Source of the DNA: Lichenostomus cassidix | Lineage: Eukaryota; Chordata; Aves; Passeriformes; Meliphagidae | Direction: 5' to 3' | Assembly (NCBI GenBank): GCA_008360975.2 | Contig: CM039196.1 | Span: 10,582,263 to 10,646,262, forward strand | DNA: 64,000 nucleotides | In this document: positions 10,840 to 22,189 of the stretch, one piece after another | Layout: each line of letters begins with the position of its first letter | How positions within the stretch are numbered: position 1 is the stretch's first letter | Translations under genes and position numbers: made by a program | The notes under the pieces: generated by a model | What the model was told of the DNA's origin: nothing | The model's input: only the letters and a program-made list of their open reading frames with translations | The model's database searches: none

Positions 10840-11285
10840 ACCCCTGCACAGCCGCTTATCTCCCCCAAATCCCTCTCCTGCCGGGGCAGCGAGGCACAAA
10901 GAGCCCCCAGCCCACGGCGGAGGTCTCTGCTGGGCTCCTCTCCCTTATCCCCCCCTCTCCCTCCTCTCCCCCCACTGCCTCCCAGCCTTATCTTCTGTTG
11001 TCTTCTCGTGGAAGGAGAGATAAAAGTAATTCTTATGGATGCTTCTCCAGCGGAGGCTTGCCTCCTTCCCCCCTGCCTCCCCCAGCATCTCCCTGCTCCG
11101 TCCAGATAAAGGGTGAGGACCAAGCACATGTCATTTTCTTTGTGCAAAATCAATATTCAGCAAAGTTTATCTGTCCGACATAGCAGGAAGCGCTAATTTC
11201 ATCCACGTCAATTACTTTGATGAACGCTTATACTGTTCAGGGTGCGGGAACAAGATAAAAGAATTACGGAAATAAAAAGCGTACA
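10840..11285. promoter_or_regulatory. Candidate regulatory element, GATA motif cluster
   Basis: At least seven GATA-type sites lie in about 420 bp (GCTTATCTC near 10855, CCTTATCCC near 10945, CCTTATCTTC near 10986, GAGATAAAA near 11017, CAGATAAAG near 11104, TTTATCTG near 11166, AAGATAAAAG near 11254). The right half (11110-11285) is AT-rich with AATCAATATTC, GTCAATTAC and CTTTGAT (TCF/LEF-like). Confidence 0.45.
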
Positions 11286-12548
11286 CGGCAAACGCCCCCC
11301 CTCCCCTCTCCTCCCCTCCCCTCCCCTCCTCGGCCCTGCTCTGCTCTCCCCCACCCCAAACCGCCCCTCCCGGGGTCATGTGCTGCACAGCGGGGCTGGG
11401 GTGGCTCTGGAGCCCGAGGGATGAGGGGTTGGGATGCTGATGGAGGTGCCCAGGCAGAGGGAGCTGCCTGCTTCTACAGGAACAAGCCAGATTTGGGGAA
11501 AAACCCCACGGTTTGGGGTGGATGAGGAGCCAGAGTCACCCAGCTCCGGGTGTCACTCAGCGGCCATGGGGATTTGCGTTTGTACATGGCTTTTTTGGGT
11601 GTGCAGAGAGGAGACTGCGGGCAGCTCCGAGGCTTCCCGGCTGCTTTCTCCTGCTGACAGCCTCAAACACGGATGGAGGGAAGGGTGGATGCCCAAATCG
11701 TGGGTTTGAGGTCCACCTGGGCGGGGTGGAAGCTGTTGCTGAGCTTCCCCAGGCCAAACCCTGGCTGCGATGCTGCAGCACATGAGGAATGACCCCGGGG
11801 GGATCAGCCAAGCCCTCGCTCCTCCAGGAGCTGCCTCAGCCCCTGCCGGCAAATGGGGCGTGACGGTTTTACGGCAGCGCTGCCACAGACCTGAATAAGC
11901 AGATCTCGGGGCCCAAAGTCTTTAATTAAGCAGCCAGCCCGGGTTTTTGCAGCAGGGCTGAGTGCACACCCACGTTGTCACAGCGTGGCCCAGAGCTCGG
12001 AGATGTCAGCTGTCCCCAGCTGCAAAACCCGACCTGCTCCCGCCTGTTGGTGCCAGCCTGGCCCTGCCACTGCTGTCCCCAAGAACAGGGTGACGGGAGC
12101 CTTGGGACCCTCCCTGGTAGTCCTCAGCCCCTGAAGGAGAAGGACGTCCATTCTTCTGGATTTCCAGAAACTCATCCCATTAATTCGGGGTTTTGTTGAG
12201 TCCCTGCCACAAATCCCTTTCTCCTTCCATCCCTAGCTCAGTGGGAATGACTCCTGGCTGGGCAGAGTGTGATCCTGCCATGTCCACGGGCTCAGGAACA
12301 TGGACAAATGGCTTTTATCCAATATCTCTGACGCTGTCTGTCCCAGGTCATTTGTCACCTGGTGCTCCCAGCCCTGGGTGCAGGGGACACAGAGTGGCAC
12401 GAGCTCCCTGCTGAGGGGTGGGGATTTTCCATGGGGACCCCTCAGGGTCTTGTCTCAGGACAGAAAAACTGCCACAGCCCTGGGTAAAGCCTCATGATCA
12501 GGTGGATTTTGTCCCCTTTTCTTCTGGGGAAAGAGGGAAAGAGAGAAA
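11286..12548. other. Unannotated spacer
   Basis: A C-rich run (CCCCTCCC repeats) lies at 11296-11335, and a small AT-rich patch with TCTTTAATTAAGC near 11920. Nothing else is recognised. Confidence 0.5.
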
Positions 12549-12680
12549 GGAGGAAGGAAGGAAGGAAGGAAGGGAGGAAGGAAGGGAGGAAGGAAGGAAG
12601 GAAGGAAGGAAGGAAGGAAGGAAGGAAGGAAGGAAGGAAGGAAGGAAGGAAGGAAGGAAGGAAGGAAGGAAGGAAGGAAG
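12549..12680. repeat. (GGAA)n microsatellite
   Basis: About 130 bp of nearly pure GGAA, with two GGGAGG interruptions near its left end. Confidence 0.97.
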
Positions 12681-13959
12681 GAGCAGCCCATCCCATCCCG
12701 TTATGGGCAGATCTCACCCCACTGGACAAATAAAATTCAGGACGGGGGTGGATCCTACAAAACCTTGGTGATGTTATCACACGAGGCATAAATAGATCCT
12801 AGAAAATCCCCAAAGCTTGGAGTGGAATGAGGCTTTTGCCAGGCTGCACGTGGCTCCCTGTGTGCCTCAAGGCGCTGGGGATGAGATGGGCTCCAGGGTA
12901 GGGTTAGGCTGGGCAGTCCCCACCCCAGGACAGTGCCCGGCTGCCAAAGGGAGGTGGCACTGGCCAGGGAATGGCTGACCGGCTGGAATCACCAGCCCCT
13001 GGAGCCAGGTGACCCTCAGGCGCCTTGCAAGCGGCGCAGGAAAGAAAATGTGGCTTAGGCAGCAAGCGCTGGCCGCACATGTGCAGGGGGCTGGGAACGT
13101 GCGCTGGAGCGATTTCCACAGCTCAGCTCGGCAGCGGGAATTTGTTAAGTCACGGCAATTTGCCAGCGCGGGGTGGTGTGATGGAGAGGCTGTCCCCGTT
13201 TCCAGCCAGCTCCCTGGCCCTGCCGTGCTGCCAAGGCTCCCCGAGCGTGCCGCTGGCACCTGCAGGGCTGTCCCTCGCCCGGGAGAGCTGTCCCCGTTCC
13301 TATTTGAGCACCGCAGCGCCCCACTCGCAGCTCCCCACCCCGGGAGCCCCCAGATGAGAGGTTTGGGGCGCTGGTGGCACCTCAGGAGCTGGTGGCAGTG
13401 GCCGGGCTGGCAGGGGGTGGGGAGCCGCGGGCACCCCTGTGCTGGGGGGGCTGGGGGTGCCTCTCTCTGCAGCGGCTACAGGGGGAGCCAAGACATCGAG
13501 CTACGCCGGGATGTGCCTTTTATCCACGGAGGAAGGTGGGAAAAGAGCCCGGTGAGGATGCGCTCCCACCCGGACCTGCTGCAGGGTGTGCGCACGGCGG
13601 GGGCGAAGCTGCCCGATCCGCGGGGTGTTTTGGGGTGACGCTGGAAGTGCAGCTCCCCAGTGTCCTGGGGGATGGATCCGAGTGAGATGGTCACTCACCT
13701 GTCCTGCCCGCCTTTCACTGCTCCATCCCTGACTCCTGCTGCGTGGGGAATTCAGTTTTGTTGGTCGCAGTGTCACCTGTGGGGTGACCAAGGAAAATAT
13801 GACACAGATAATAAATGCACAGAGCCGGGCAGGATCATCATCTTCCATCCCCTAGACCCACTCCTGCTCCTCCAGCCCGATCCAGCAGCTCTTCATGGTG
13901 TCAGTGGTGTGTTCCTGCAGGTTTGTGCAACAAAAAGAGACCCCAAAAAAGAGAGGAAC
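12681..13959. other. Unannotated spacer, partly CpG-rich
   Basis: CpGs are frequent around 13000-13330 and 13530-13630. The open frames there have no recognisable protein features. Confidence 0.45.
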
Positions 13960-14265
13960 TGAGCTCAAACCAAGCTACACGAATGGCAAAGTCCATAAAC
14001 CAACACAAAACTGCAGGATTCTGTCCTTTCCAACAACAAACCAAACACACAAACCACAGCCTTACAAACTGCCCAGTGAAAGATGATTTCATTTCGGATA
14101 TATTTTCAAATCATTTATTTCTTTGCTCATCGGGTTTTTCCGTCTTTGTTAAATGAGTTGTTATAACAGCACTTCAAGGGTTTTACAAGTGACAAATAAA
14201 AAAAAAGTCTCTCTAATTAGCAAGACTTTGTTTGGGAAGAATAATCCTCCTTTGTTATTATTTGG
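13960..14265. promoter_or_regulatory. Candidate conserved non-coding element
   Basis: A 300-bp AT-rich island that includes TTTCGGATATATTTTC, TAAATGAGTTGTTATAAC and CTCTAATTAGC. No known repeat is recognised. Confidence 0.4.
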
Positions 14266-14609
14266 AACAAACAGGCGTGGGTGGGTGGGATGTGTGTGTG
14301 TCTAAGTGGGTGTGAGAGGGAGAGACCAGCTGAATTATGCAACGAAATATTCCAGAGGGGATGTCAGGACATGAGGCTCGGATTTTAGTCTGAGCACGGT
14401 CGGGCTCAGCTCGAAGCGAGGCTGTCCAGCCGCTGCGAGCTGGTGCTGCTGTGTCCCCAGAAAGTCTTCCCCACCCCAAAGCGGCAGCGCCGGCTCGGGA
14501 TGAAGGCTGGCTGAGAAGGGAGGGAGGTTTTTTGGGGCAGATCCATCCCCCAGCTCCGAGGCTGCCCCATCCCCCCGGCCCCCCGCTCCCTCCCCGCTCC
14601 CTCCTGGAG

Positions 14610-14770
14610 AACACAAAGCTGCGACTTGGATTATCTTCATTTCCATATGGAGAGCGATGTAAGCCCGTTCAATGCATGGCCGGTCATTTTGTTCACAACT
14701 TTGCGGCGAGCGGGAGCAAAACCCGCTGGGGAAATCAGCCATTCAGCTCCTCTCACCTTGTGCGCACACG
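14610..14770. promoter_or_regulatory. Candidate conserved non-coding element
   Basis: A block containing GGATTATC (OTX-like and GATA-like), CCATATGG (E-box) and ATGGCCGGTCATTTTG in otherwise repeat-free sequence. A smaller similar patch lies at 14330-14400. Confidence 0.35.
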
Positions 14771-15180
14771 CTCCGAGCGCCAGCGCAGAATAAAGCTGCC
14801 TCCCCGGGCTGCCTGCGACCACCCCGGTGCTTTTTGGGGTCCAGCTCCACCCTGGGGAAGCCACCTGGGCCCGCTGGGGGACAGCTGTCGGGGTTTAGCT
14901 GCGAGGAGCGGCAGCGCTGCCCCCAAATCCCGGGATGCTGTGCCCTGTGCGCCCCTCGGCTGCATCCCAGCCCGGCCCGGGTCCAACATCCCCCCCGCTG
15001 CACGGCCTGGCAGCCCTGAGCTGGCCTCTGCCTGTCCCCAGCGGTGTCCCTGCCGTGTCCCTGACGTGTCCCCGCTCCTCCTGACCTGCAGCCCCCTCTG
15101 CCGTCCGCCGCTCCCGCCTGGCCCCGGCGCATCCCGCAGGATGCATCCCGCAGGGAGCGCCGGCTCTCGATCGGCACCGC
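14771..15180. other. CpG-rich segment
   Basis: Dense CpGs and C-rich sequence. A long open frame crosses it on the plus strand but shows no protein family features. A CpG island is possible. Confidence 0.4.
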
Positions 15181-15197
15181 CTGGCTCATCGCGGGTG

Positions 15198-15290
15198 CTG
15201 TGTCCCCTCTGTCCTCACCGTGTCCTCCCAGCCCTGCTGTGTCCCCTCTGTCCTCACCGTGCCCTCCCAGCCCTGCCGTGTCCCCTGTCC
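15198..15290. repeat. 39-bp minisatellite
   Basis: Just over two copies of a unit starting CTGTGTCCCCTCTGTCC, at 15198 and 15237. A shorter repeat of 20 bp (GCACTGAACTGCTTGTTG) follows at 15331-15392. Confidence 0.85.
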
Positions 15291-15392
15291 CCCGTGCCGC
15301 CAGCGCTCCCTCCCTGCAGGCAGTGTCCCACTCGTGTTGGCACTGAGCCGCTTGTTGGCACTGAACTGCTTGTTGGCATTGAACTGCTGCAT

Positions 15393-15906
15393 CATGGGGT
15401 GAGGGAGGGAATTGAAACCCCGAATTTCCAAGAATCCAGCTCACAATGTTGCTTCCTTTTCCTTCTCGCCCTCCCGGGGAGCTCAGGAGGACACTTGGGG
15501 TGCTGGGGGCGCTGACGGGGCTCCTGTCCCACATTTCCATGGCCTGTCCCCGTGTCCCTGCCTGGCTCGGGAATTACCCCAGGGCCACAGGAGGGTGAGG
15601 GCTCAGCCCCTGAGCACTCCCAGTTGTTGTAGGATGAGGATCCTCGATGTTTCTCTGCCCCAATATTTTCCATAGGGCCCTGAGGCCCCATTGCCAGCGC
15701 TGGGACAATTGTGTGCCATGTCCAGGAGCACTCTGCTCCCCCCTGACACCCCACTTTCCCCCTGGATGGGCAGTTCTGTCTCAGACCCCATTCCCAAACC
15801 GGAGCACTCCAGGGTGGATTGCTGAGCCCTGGCAGGGGTGAAGCTGTGGGGCATCAGCCCTTCCCTCCCCACTGGCCAAGGCTGGGGAAGAACCGGAGAA
15901 GTGTGG
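15393..15906. other. Unannotated spacer
   Basis: No gene or repeat is recognised. Confidence 0.5.
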
Positions 15907-15966
15907 GGTGACACCTCCCTGGGTGACACCTCCCTGGGTGACACCTCCCTGGGTGACACCTCCCTG
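15907..15966. repeat. 15-bp minisatellite
   Basis: Four perfect copies of GGTGACACCTCCCTG. Confidence 0.95.
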
Positions 15967-16140
15967 GCCACCAGAGAAGCCCAACCCCTCTCAGCAGCCT
16001 GGGACCCCAAAAGCTGGGACCCCCAGGGGTCTGGGCTGGATCCCACAAACCACAGCAGCCTTTGTGGGGAGCAGAGAGCCCCTGGCACAGACAAAGCTCC
16101 AGCACAGCCCCTGGCATCTGTAGGGAGAGGGATGGCCCAG

Positions 16141-17265
16141 CCTTCTCCCTTTTTTCTTCTTCCCCCCTTTTAATTTTTAAAAAATATTTACTTTTTCTTC
16201 TGTAGTCTTCTTATTTTTTCCCTACTTTTTTCTCTCTTTCTTCTTTTTCCTCCCCTTTCATCTCCTTTTAAATTCTTCTCTTCTTCTTCTATTTTCCTTA
16301 TTTATTTCTTCTTTTTACTTTCCTTTATCTTCCTTTTCCTCCCTACTTCTTCCTCCTTCACTTTCCCCCATCTTCTGTCCTTAGTTTTCATTTTTTACTT
16401 ATTTTTTCCTACTTTTGTTGTCTTCTTTCTTTATTTTACTTGGATCTTCTTCTTTTCCTTTTCTTCCTTCTTCCCCCAACCCACTTTTCTTTGGGTCTAC
16501 TTGCTCTTCTCTTTCCCCCCCTTTCTGTTCTTCTCCCTTTATCTTTCCTTCTTTAGTTTTCTTTTTTCTCCTTTTTCTTCTTCTTTCTCCCCCTTTCCCC
16601 ATTCCTTTTGATCTTCTTGTTCTTTCTTCTTCCCCCTCCCCTTTCTGTTTTCCTTTCTTTTGCTTTCTTCTTTCTTCTTTCTTCTTTTTCTTCTTCTTTC
16701 CTTTTTCCTCCCCCTTTTCTTTCGGGCTTCTTGCTCTTTCTTTCTTCCCCCCCTTCTCCTTTCTAGTCTTTCCTCCCTTCTTTTGCTTTCTTCTTTCTTC
16801 CTTCTTTTTCTTCTTATTTCCTTCCCCCTCCTCTCCCCGTTTTCTTTTGGTCTTCTTGTTCTCTTCTTCCCCCCACCCCTTCTTTTCCTTATTCTTTTTT
16901 TCCCTTTATTTCTTTCTTCTTCTTCTTCTTCTTCTTCCTTCTTCTTCTTCTTTTTCTTCTTCTTCCTTCTTCTTCTTCTTTTTCTTCTTCTCTCTTTCTT
17001 CTTCTTCTTCTTCTTCTTTCTTCTTTCTTCTTCTTTTTCTTCTCCTCCTCCTTCTCCGTCTTATTCTTCTTCTTAATCTCCTTCTCCCTCTCCTTCTCTT
17101 TCTCCCTCTCCTTCTCCTTTTCTCCTTCTCCTTCTCCTTTTCTCCTTCTCCTTCTCCTTCTCCTTCTCCTTCTCCTTCTCCCTCTCCCTCTCCCTCTCCC
17201 TCTCCCATCTCCTCCTCCCCTTCTATTTCCCCCTCCACCTCCTATTTATTTTATTTCCCCCCATT
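16141..17265. repeat. 1.1-kb polypyrimidine tract
   Basis: The plus strand is almost entirely C and T for over 1.1 kb. TTCTTT-type blocks come first, then (CTT)n at about 16918-17050 and (CTTCTC)n or (CTCTCC)n at about 17085-17210. Imperfect sub-repeats of about 110 bp are visible between 16440 and 16900, including TTTTCTTTGGGTCTAC-like and TTTTCTTTCGGGCTTC-like marks. Such tracts can form triplex (H-DNA) structures. Confidence 0.95.
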
Positions 17266-17269
17266 CCCA

Positions 17270-17560
17270 GCCCTTTCCCCGCTCCACGCGGCTCCGGCGG
17301 GGTGTCACGGCGGCACGGGTGACAGGACACGGTGACAGAGCAGCCTCGGCCGCCGCTCACAATGGCTCTCAGACACTCTATTAGTCAGCAATTGTGTGCG
17401 CGCAGCTCGGCCGGGCCGTGCGCCGCCGCTGATAATGGCCAAGAACAAAGATGGCAGCTGCTCCGGAGAGGCGCAGATTTGTGGCAAATCGAGATAAAAT
17501 AAAGAGGAAGGAGAAGGGAGTGTAAAAGGGGGGGAAAAAAAAAAAGATAAAAAAGGAGAA
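17270..17560. promoter_or_regulatory. CpG-rich candidate regulatory element
   Basis: CpG-dense DNA mixed with developmental-type motifs: CTATTAGTCAGCAATTG, GCTGATAATGG (GATA), GAACAAAGATGGC (SOX-like next to YY1-like) and CGAGATAAAATAAAG. It follows directly on the polypyrimidine tract and could be an element or a CpG-island promoter. No exon is evident. Confidence 0.4.
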
Positions 17561-18061
17561 AGGAGGGAAGAGGATGCTGCGGCGGGGGGAGGAGGGAGGA
17601 TGCTGCGTGCGGAGCTGTCAGGCGGCCCGAGCAGCGCTGCGCTCCGGGCTGGGGCGGGCACGGGGAGGAGGGAAGGGAAAACACGGAGTAGGAAATGGAA
17701 AGGCCTGGTGTGCGTGGAAAAAGATAATTCCCAGGCTTCTGGTGTGGGAGGTGCGGATGAGCAGAGCCGCGGAGGCTGAGGGGGCTGTGACTGTGGGCTC
17801 TGCCCGTGTCTCCCGCCGGGAACGGGGTGATGCCCCAGCCAGGGGCGCTGGGGACACAGCTCTGCTGCCCGGTGTCCATATCCCAGCTCCAGCAGCGCTT
17901 GGAGCCTCCTGAGAGTGGGGTTAGTCCAGCTGGGGCTCACCATCCCACCAGTCCTGCCCTGGGCTGATCCTCAGCGTGGGGAGCAGGAAAGGGGGGATTG
18001 TGTCCCTCTGCCCCCTCAGGTGAGACCCAACCTGCAGAGCTGCCTCAGCCCTGAGATCCCA
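17561..18061. other. Unannotated spacer
   Basis: G-rich on the left with an A/G run near 17530-17570. No gene is recognised. Confidence 0.5.
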
Positions 18062-18450
18062 GCTCAGGAAGGACCTGGAGCTGCTGGAGGAATCCAGAGG
18101 AGGCCATGGAGATGCCCCAAGGGCTGGAGCCTTTCTACTCTGGAGCCAGGCTGGGAGAGCTGGGGATGTTCACCTGGGGAAGAGAAGCTCCAGGGAGACC
18201 TCAGAGCCCTTCCAGTGCCTAAAGGGGCTGCAGGAGAGCTGGAGAGGGACTGGGGACAAGGGCTAGAGGGACAGGACACAGGGAATGGCTTCCCACTGCC
18301 AGAGGGCAGGGAGAGATGGGATATTGGGAAGGAATTGTTCCCTGGGAGGGTGGGCAGGCCCTGGCACAGGGTGCCCAGAGAAGCTGTGGCTGCTCCTGGA
18401 TCCCTGGCAGTGTCCAAGGCCAGGCTGGATCACTCCAATCCTGCTCCTCC
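18062..18450 (+). mobile_element. CR1 LINE 3' end fragment
   Basis: Most of the usual CR1 3' section is readable: GACCTGGAGCTGCTGGAG, CCAGAGGAGGCCATGGAG, GAGAGCTGGGGATGTTC, GGAGACCTCAGAGCCCTTCC, GAGAGGGACTGGGGACAAGG, GGGAGGGTGGGCAGGCCCTG, GCCCAGAGAAGCTGTGGCTG and CAAGGCCAGGCTGGAT. The terminal ATTCT-type tail is missing or diverged. It is 5'-truncated, as most CR1 copies are. Confidence 0.92.
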
Positions 18451-18639
18451 TCTCAAATCAGACCCATGGATGTGGGACTGAGGGAAATGAAGCCACTGGA
18501 GGTGATGGACAGGCTCTCGAGGCTGGCCTGTCCCCAACTGGTGACCAGCCCCAGTGACCACAGCCACCCCCACGATGCCCCAGGACAGTTCCTTATCATT
18601 GTGAACAAAGGAGAGGGATCCAAATCGATTCCCAAAAAA

Positions 18640-19010
18640 GGAAGAAATGGAAACGTGGATGTTATAATTAAAAACTGATTTTTCATTGAAGCTGGACTTT
18701 TTAATTTAAGTGAATTCCATTTGCCTTAAAAACTTAATCGAATTAAAATGGAAGTTAACATTATGGTAAACCTGTGTTAAAGCCAGAAGTTAGTATAATC
18801 TATTCACATTGGAATTAAATATATATGTATAATTTCATATACATATATAAAAAGATAACTGTACATATTTGCTGCTGAAATTTTAAAGGAAGTTAAATTA
18901 CTGAACCATCCAAAAGTTGCCTGCTAAGTACCTCAACCCCAAATTACCAGAGTGCTCCTTGCTAATAACATCCTACCTGTAAAATGCTTATTTTATTTCA
19001 ATTTCCTTGA
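18640..19010. promoter_or_regulatory. AT-rich island, candidate conserved element
   Basis: About 370 bp of strongly AT-rich, repeat-free sequence with several TTAAT and AATTAAA cores and a short ATATATGTAT stretch. It stands out from flanks of high GC content. An alternative is simply old degraded DNA. Confidence 0.35.
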
Positions 19011-19496
19011 TGAACTCCAAGACTGGTTTGTCCAAGCTGGGAGGGGAATTGGAAGGCAAAGGGCAGGAAAATGTTCTTTTGTCTTTCCACTTGTTCAGCA
19101 CAGAGCTGAGTGAGGAGCAGCAGACAGCATTCCCAGTCTTCCAAGGGTTTATCCTATTTAATGTGTAGGAAATGCCAGATCTGTAATTCTTATTTATTCA
19201 CCTTATAGAAAGTTTGGTTAATGTATGAAAAAAAAAAAAAAGTCAAGTCCTATTTTTGTACATGTTGACTGGAATAATTCCGATTCCCATCTCGGTGGTG
19301 GGATGGAAACCAGATGGTGGGACTCTGCTTCCCATCTCCCTGTGTGATGGAAAAATTCACAATTATTAATTACTTAATAATGATGACCCACTGGCCACCT
19401 CTGGGGTGGAAATTCCTGGACACTCGTGTCACCTGGCATGGAGTGGGGTGGCAGTGTTGGGGGACAGGGTGGGCACAGACAGGGTGGGCACGGACA

Positions 19497-19592
19497 GGTG
19501 ACCACATGGACTCATCAGGTGACCACATGGACTCATTAGGTGGCAGACAGGTGACCACAGGGACTCATCAGGTGACCACAGAGACTCATCCC
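19497..19592. repeat. 21-bp minisatellite
   Basis: Four to five copies of GGTGACCACATGGACTCATCA with substitutions and one insertion (GGCAGACA). Confidence 0.85.
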
Positions 19593-19864
19593 AGTGCTGA
19601 TGGATACTCAATTCCCCATCCTCGTGGCTCTCCCAGTGACAAACCCCCTCCGTGCCTCAAACACCACCCCTGGATCATCCCAAAGTGCCATTTCGGAAGG
19701 CTCACGGTCATTCCTGCCTCGCTGGGGGGAATATCCCGCTCTGTGCTGCTGGGGATGGAGCAGACAGTGTGGAAATCCCTGGAAAACACCAGCATCCCTC
19801 TCGCCATCCCGGCCCGGCGCTGCTTTGTCCCGGAGCATCCCCCAGGGCCCGGCTGGGGGTTAGT

Positions 19865-20045
19865 TCAAGTCTAGCCTATTTAGATAACCTTCTGGTGGCT
19901 CTATAGAGAGCCCAACATCCCTGCCGGAGGATCTCGCTACAAATGAGCCAATCCTCCTAATCTCCTTATCGTTGTAGGCCTCAGCCTCAGGGCCTGGTTA
20001 TCTGCGCGGATAAAAGAAAAGGGACACTGCACAGCACCTATCCCG
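19865..20045. promoter_or_regulatory. Candidate regulatory element with GATA sites
   Basis: Contains TTTAGATAACC, CCTTATCGTTG, GGTTATCTGCG and CGGATAAAAG within 180 bp, and the palindromic GGCTCTATAGAGAGCCC near 19897. The next 650 bp (20046-20690) are C/T-rich and carry no further recognisable feature except more TTATC/GATAAG motifs near 20175 and 20292. Confidence 0.4.
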
Positions 20046-20689
20046 GCAGAGACCCCTCCCCTTTAATCCTGCCAGGGTTGTTTCTCCCTTTATCCCCCTC
20101 TCGCAAATCCCCAGCGAGGAGCCCCCCGGCTGCCCTCCCTTCCCGGAGCAGGGAGAGGGCTGGGCAGGGATGCTCTTATCGCCAGCACCTGGAGAGGGGA
20201 ACGGGGCTGGGGGCGCAAATCCCCCCGGCCCGGCCGGCAGGGAGGCTTAGAGGGGCGGGGGATGCTCGCTGCCCCTCCGGAGCTCCCTGCCTGATAAGTC
20301 CCTTAATCATTCCGGGCCAGGAGTCCCCCGGGGTGCGGGCTAAGCCCCGCGCATTCCTGCCGCACACAATCAGGGCTCTGCCCCCCTTCCCTCTGGGCGG
20401 TTTTCCCCCTCGCTTTCATTGCTGCCCTCCACCCTTTCACCTTTGCTGCAGCCCCTCTTCCCTGCTCGGTCCCCACCCCATCGCCGTTTCTTCCCGAGTC
20501 ATCTTTTCCCCCTCTCGAATTTCCCTTATTTACCCATTTTTTGTCCCCATCCACCCTTTCCCCTCTCCTTCCCCCCATCCCATTTTCACCCCTACCCTCT
20601 TCCCATCCCTCCTTCCCTCATCCCCTTTCCCCCTTTCCCCCTGTTTGCTCTTTGTCAGCCTTTTCTCCATCCCTCAGCCTGCCTCTAAT

Positions 20690-20965
20690 TTCTGATTAAT
20701 ATGTTCTTAGCCAAGGAAAAGGGAGAGCAGAGCGCGAGAGAGAAAGGGAGCGGGAGAGAAAAGAAGGAATCTTCTAAATAAATCATTTAGTCATGTGAGG
20801 AGCTAATCTCCAAGTGACGGCCTGTGTTTATCTAGTTTTTAGCAGTGCATGTTAAATAGTGATATGGGACTAATTTTTTTTTTCCGCTGGAGCTGCTGTG
20901 AAGGGATTTTTAACTTCATTTCCCAGAAAGAAAAATGGTGAAGGCAGAGATAAGGCCCCCGAGCA
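20690..20965. promoter_or_regulatory. Candidate conserved non-coding element
   Basis: Includes TTCTGATTAATATG, a purine-rich GAGAGAGAAAGGGAG block, AATAAATCATTTAGTCATG and GTTTATCTAG. No repeat family is recognised. Confidence 0.4.
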
Positions 20966-21702
20966 GCTCTTCCCCTGAACCGGCAGCCAGTGCAATTAAA
21001 CACGATGCCTCGGAAAGGGCAGCCCAGCCCACGCTGCCAATTGCCGGTGCCATCCCCCATGCCAGCCTCTGCCGTGCTGGGAGCAGCAGCCTTGGCACCC
21101 CTGGATCTCTCCACGCTCCCCTGGCGTCCCCCTCCTGCCCTGTGCCACCTGCACTTGGCTCCCCTGGGGCTCTGCAGGACCTTGGGGTCACACAGACATC
21201 ACCACAGTGGCTTGGGGGACATTGGGGTTGGGTTAAAGGTGAGTTTGGTGAAGGAAACCTCTGGTTTGGTGGCAAGGTGGGCAAATATTGCTGCTGGAAA
21301 ACATCCAAACCCCAACATCTGCTTTTTTCTGGGCTTTAATATTTTTTTTCCACTCTGCACTGGAACCTTTGGCAAGGCTGACCTGAATCTTGAGCTCTGT
21401 CAGGATCCTCCCCCTCAAGAGATGACCACACATAGTATTTTTTGAGATGTATTATTCCCTGACTATTTTTTTTTTTCCAGCTTTTCTCATTACCTCCCCA
21501 CCTTCTCCCCTAGCTTGCTGCACAATCTCACCTTCCCAACATCTCGCTGTGATCCCTTGCAAGCCCCTCATCCTCTGGCTCATTTCCCAGAGACACCAAA
21601 TTGTTCCATTTTGCTCCCATCTCCCTCCTTCCAGCGAGAGCTCCCTGCTCCCAGCCTGGTGCTTCACAGCCCCTTCCCATTTCTGTGCCTCAAAAAAAAG
21701 TC
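20966..21702. other. Unannotated spacer
   Basis: No recognisable element; short T runs lie at about 21340 and 21468. Confidence 0.5.
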
Positions 21703-21865
21703 ATAAAATCATAGAAACACGGGATGGTTTGGCTTGGAAGGGACCTCAAAGCCCATTTTGTCCCATGGGCAGGGACAACTCCCTCTATCCCAGGTCACTC
21801 CAAGCCCATTCCTTGGACACTTCCAGGGATGGGACAACTCCAGCTCTTGGTGACAATCTCTGGCG
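21703..21865 (-). mobile_element. CR1 LINE 3' end fragment, antisense
   Basis: The segment starts with the reverse complement of the CR1 terminal repeat (AAAATCATAGAAACACGG), then GATGGTTTGGCTTGG, AAGGGACCTCAAAGCCC, CCCATGGGCAGGGACAACTC and TTGGACACTTCCAGGGATG. The intact tail gives the orientation clearly. Confidence 0.93.
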
Positions 21866-22189
21866 GCGAATCCCCAGGGGCAGAGGGTGGGGAGATGGAC
21901 AGGAGGATAAATAGTGGGAAAAGGGAGGTGGGAAATGAACACCATCCCCCTGCTCAACTCCTTTTGGAAGCCATCTCCTGCCTCCAACAGCTTCTCCAGA
22001 TGTTCTCAGATGCTCCCTGGGCGATTAGAGGGAAATTTTGAAATATATATAATTATTTTCAACCCTCCAGGCAGCTCCCTTGATAAGGAGCTTCTCCCTG
22101 GAGCCTGGAGAACCCCTTGGGATCCACCCAGCCCTTCTCCCTGGATGCCTTTGGAGGCTCCTGGGCTGGCTGGATAATGAGTGGGCAGG

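Noticed and set aside
12418..12771. Frame encoding (KEGR)n
   Set aside because: Translation of the GGAA microsatellite.
14451..15515. 354-codon plus-strand open frame
   Set aside because: It crosses CpG-rich DNA and two minisatellites; low-complexity Pro/Cys/Ser content with no recognisable domain.
16415..17335. 306-codon plus-strand frame that looks like a membrane protein
   Set aside because: The Phe/Leu/Ser runs are the translation of a polypyrimidine tract.
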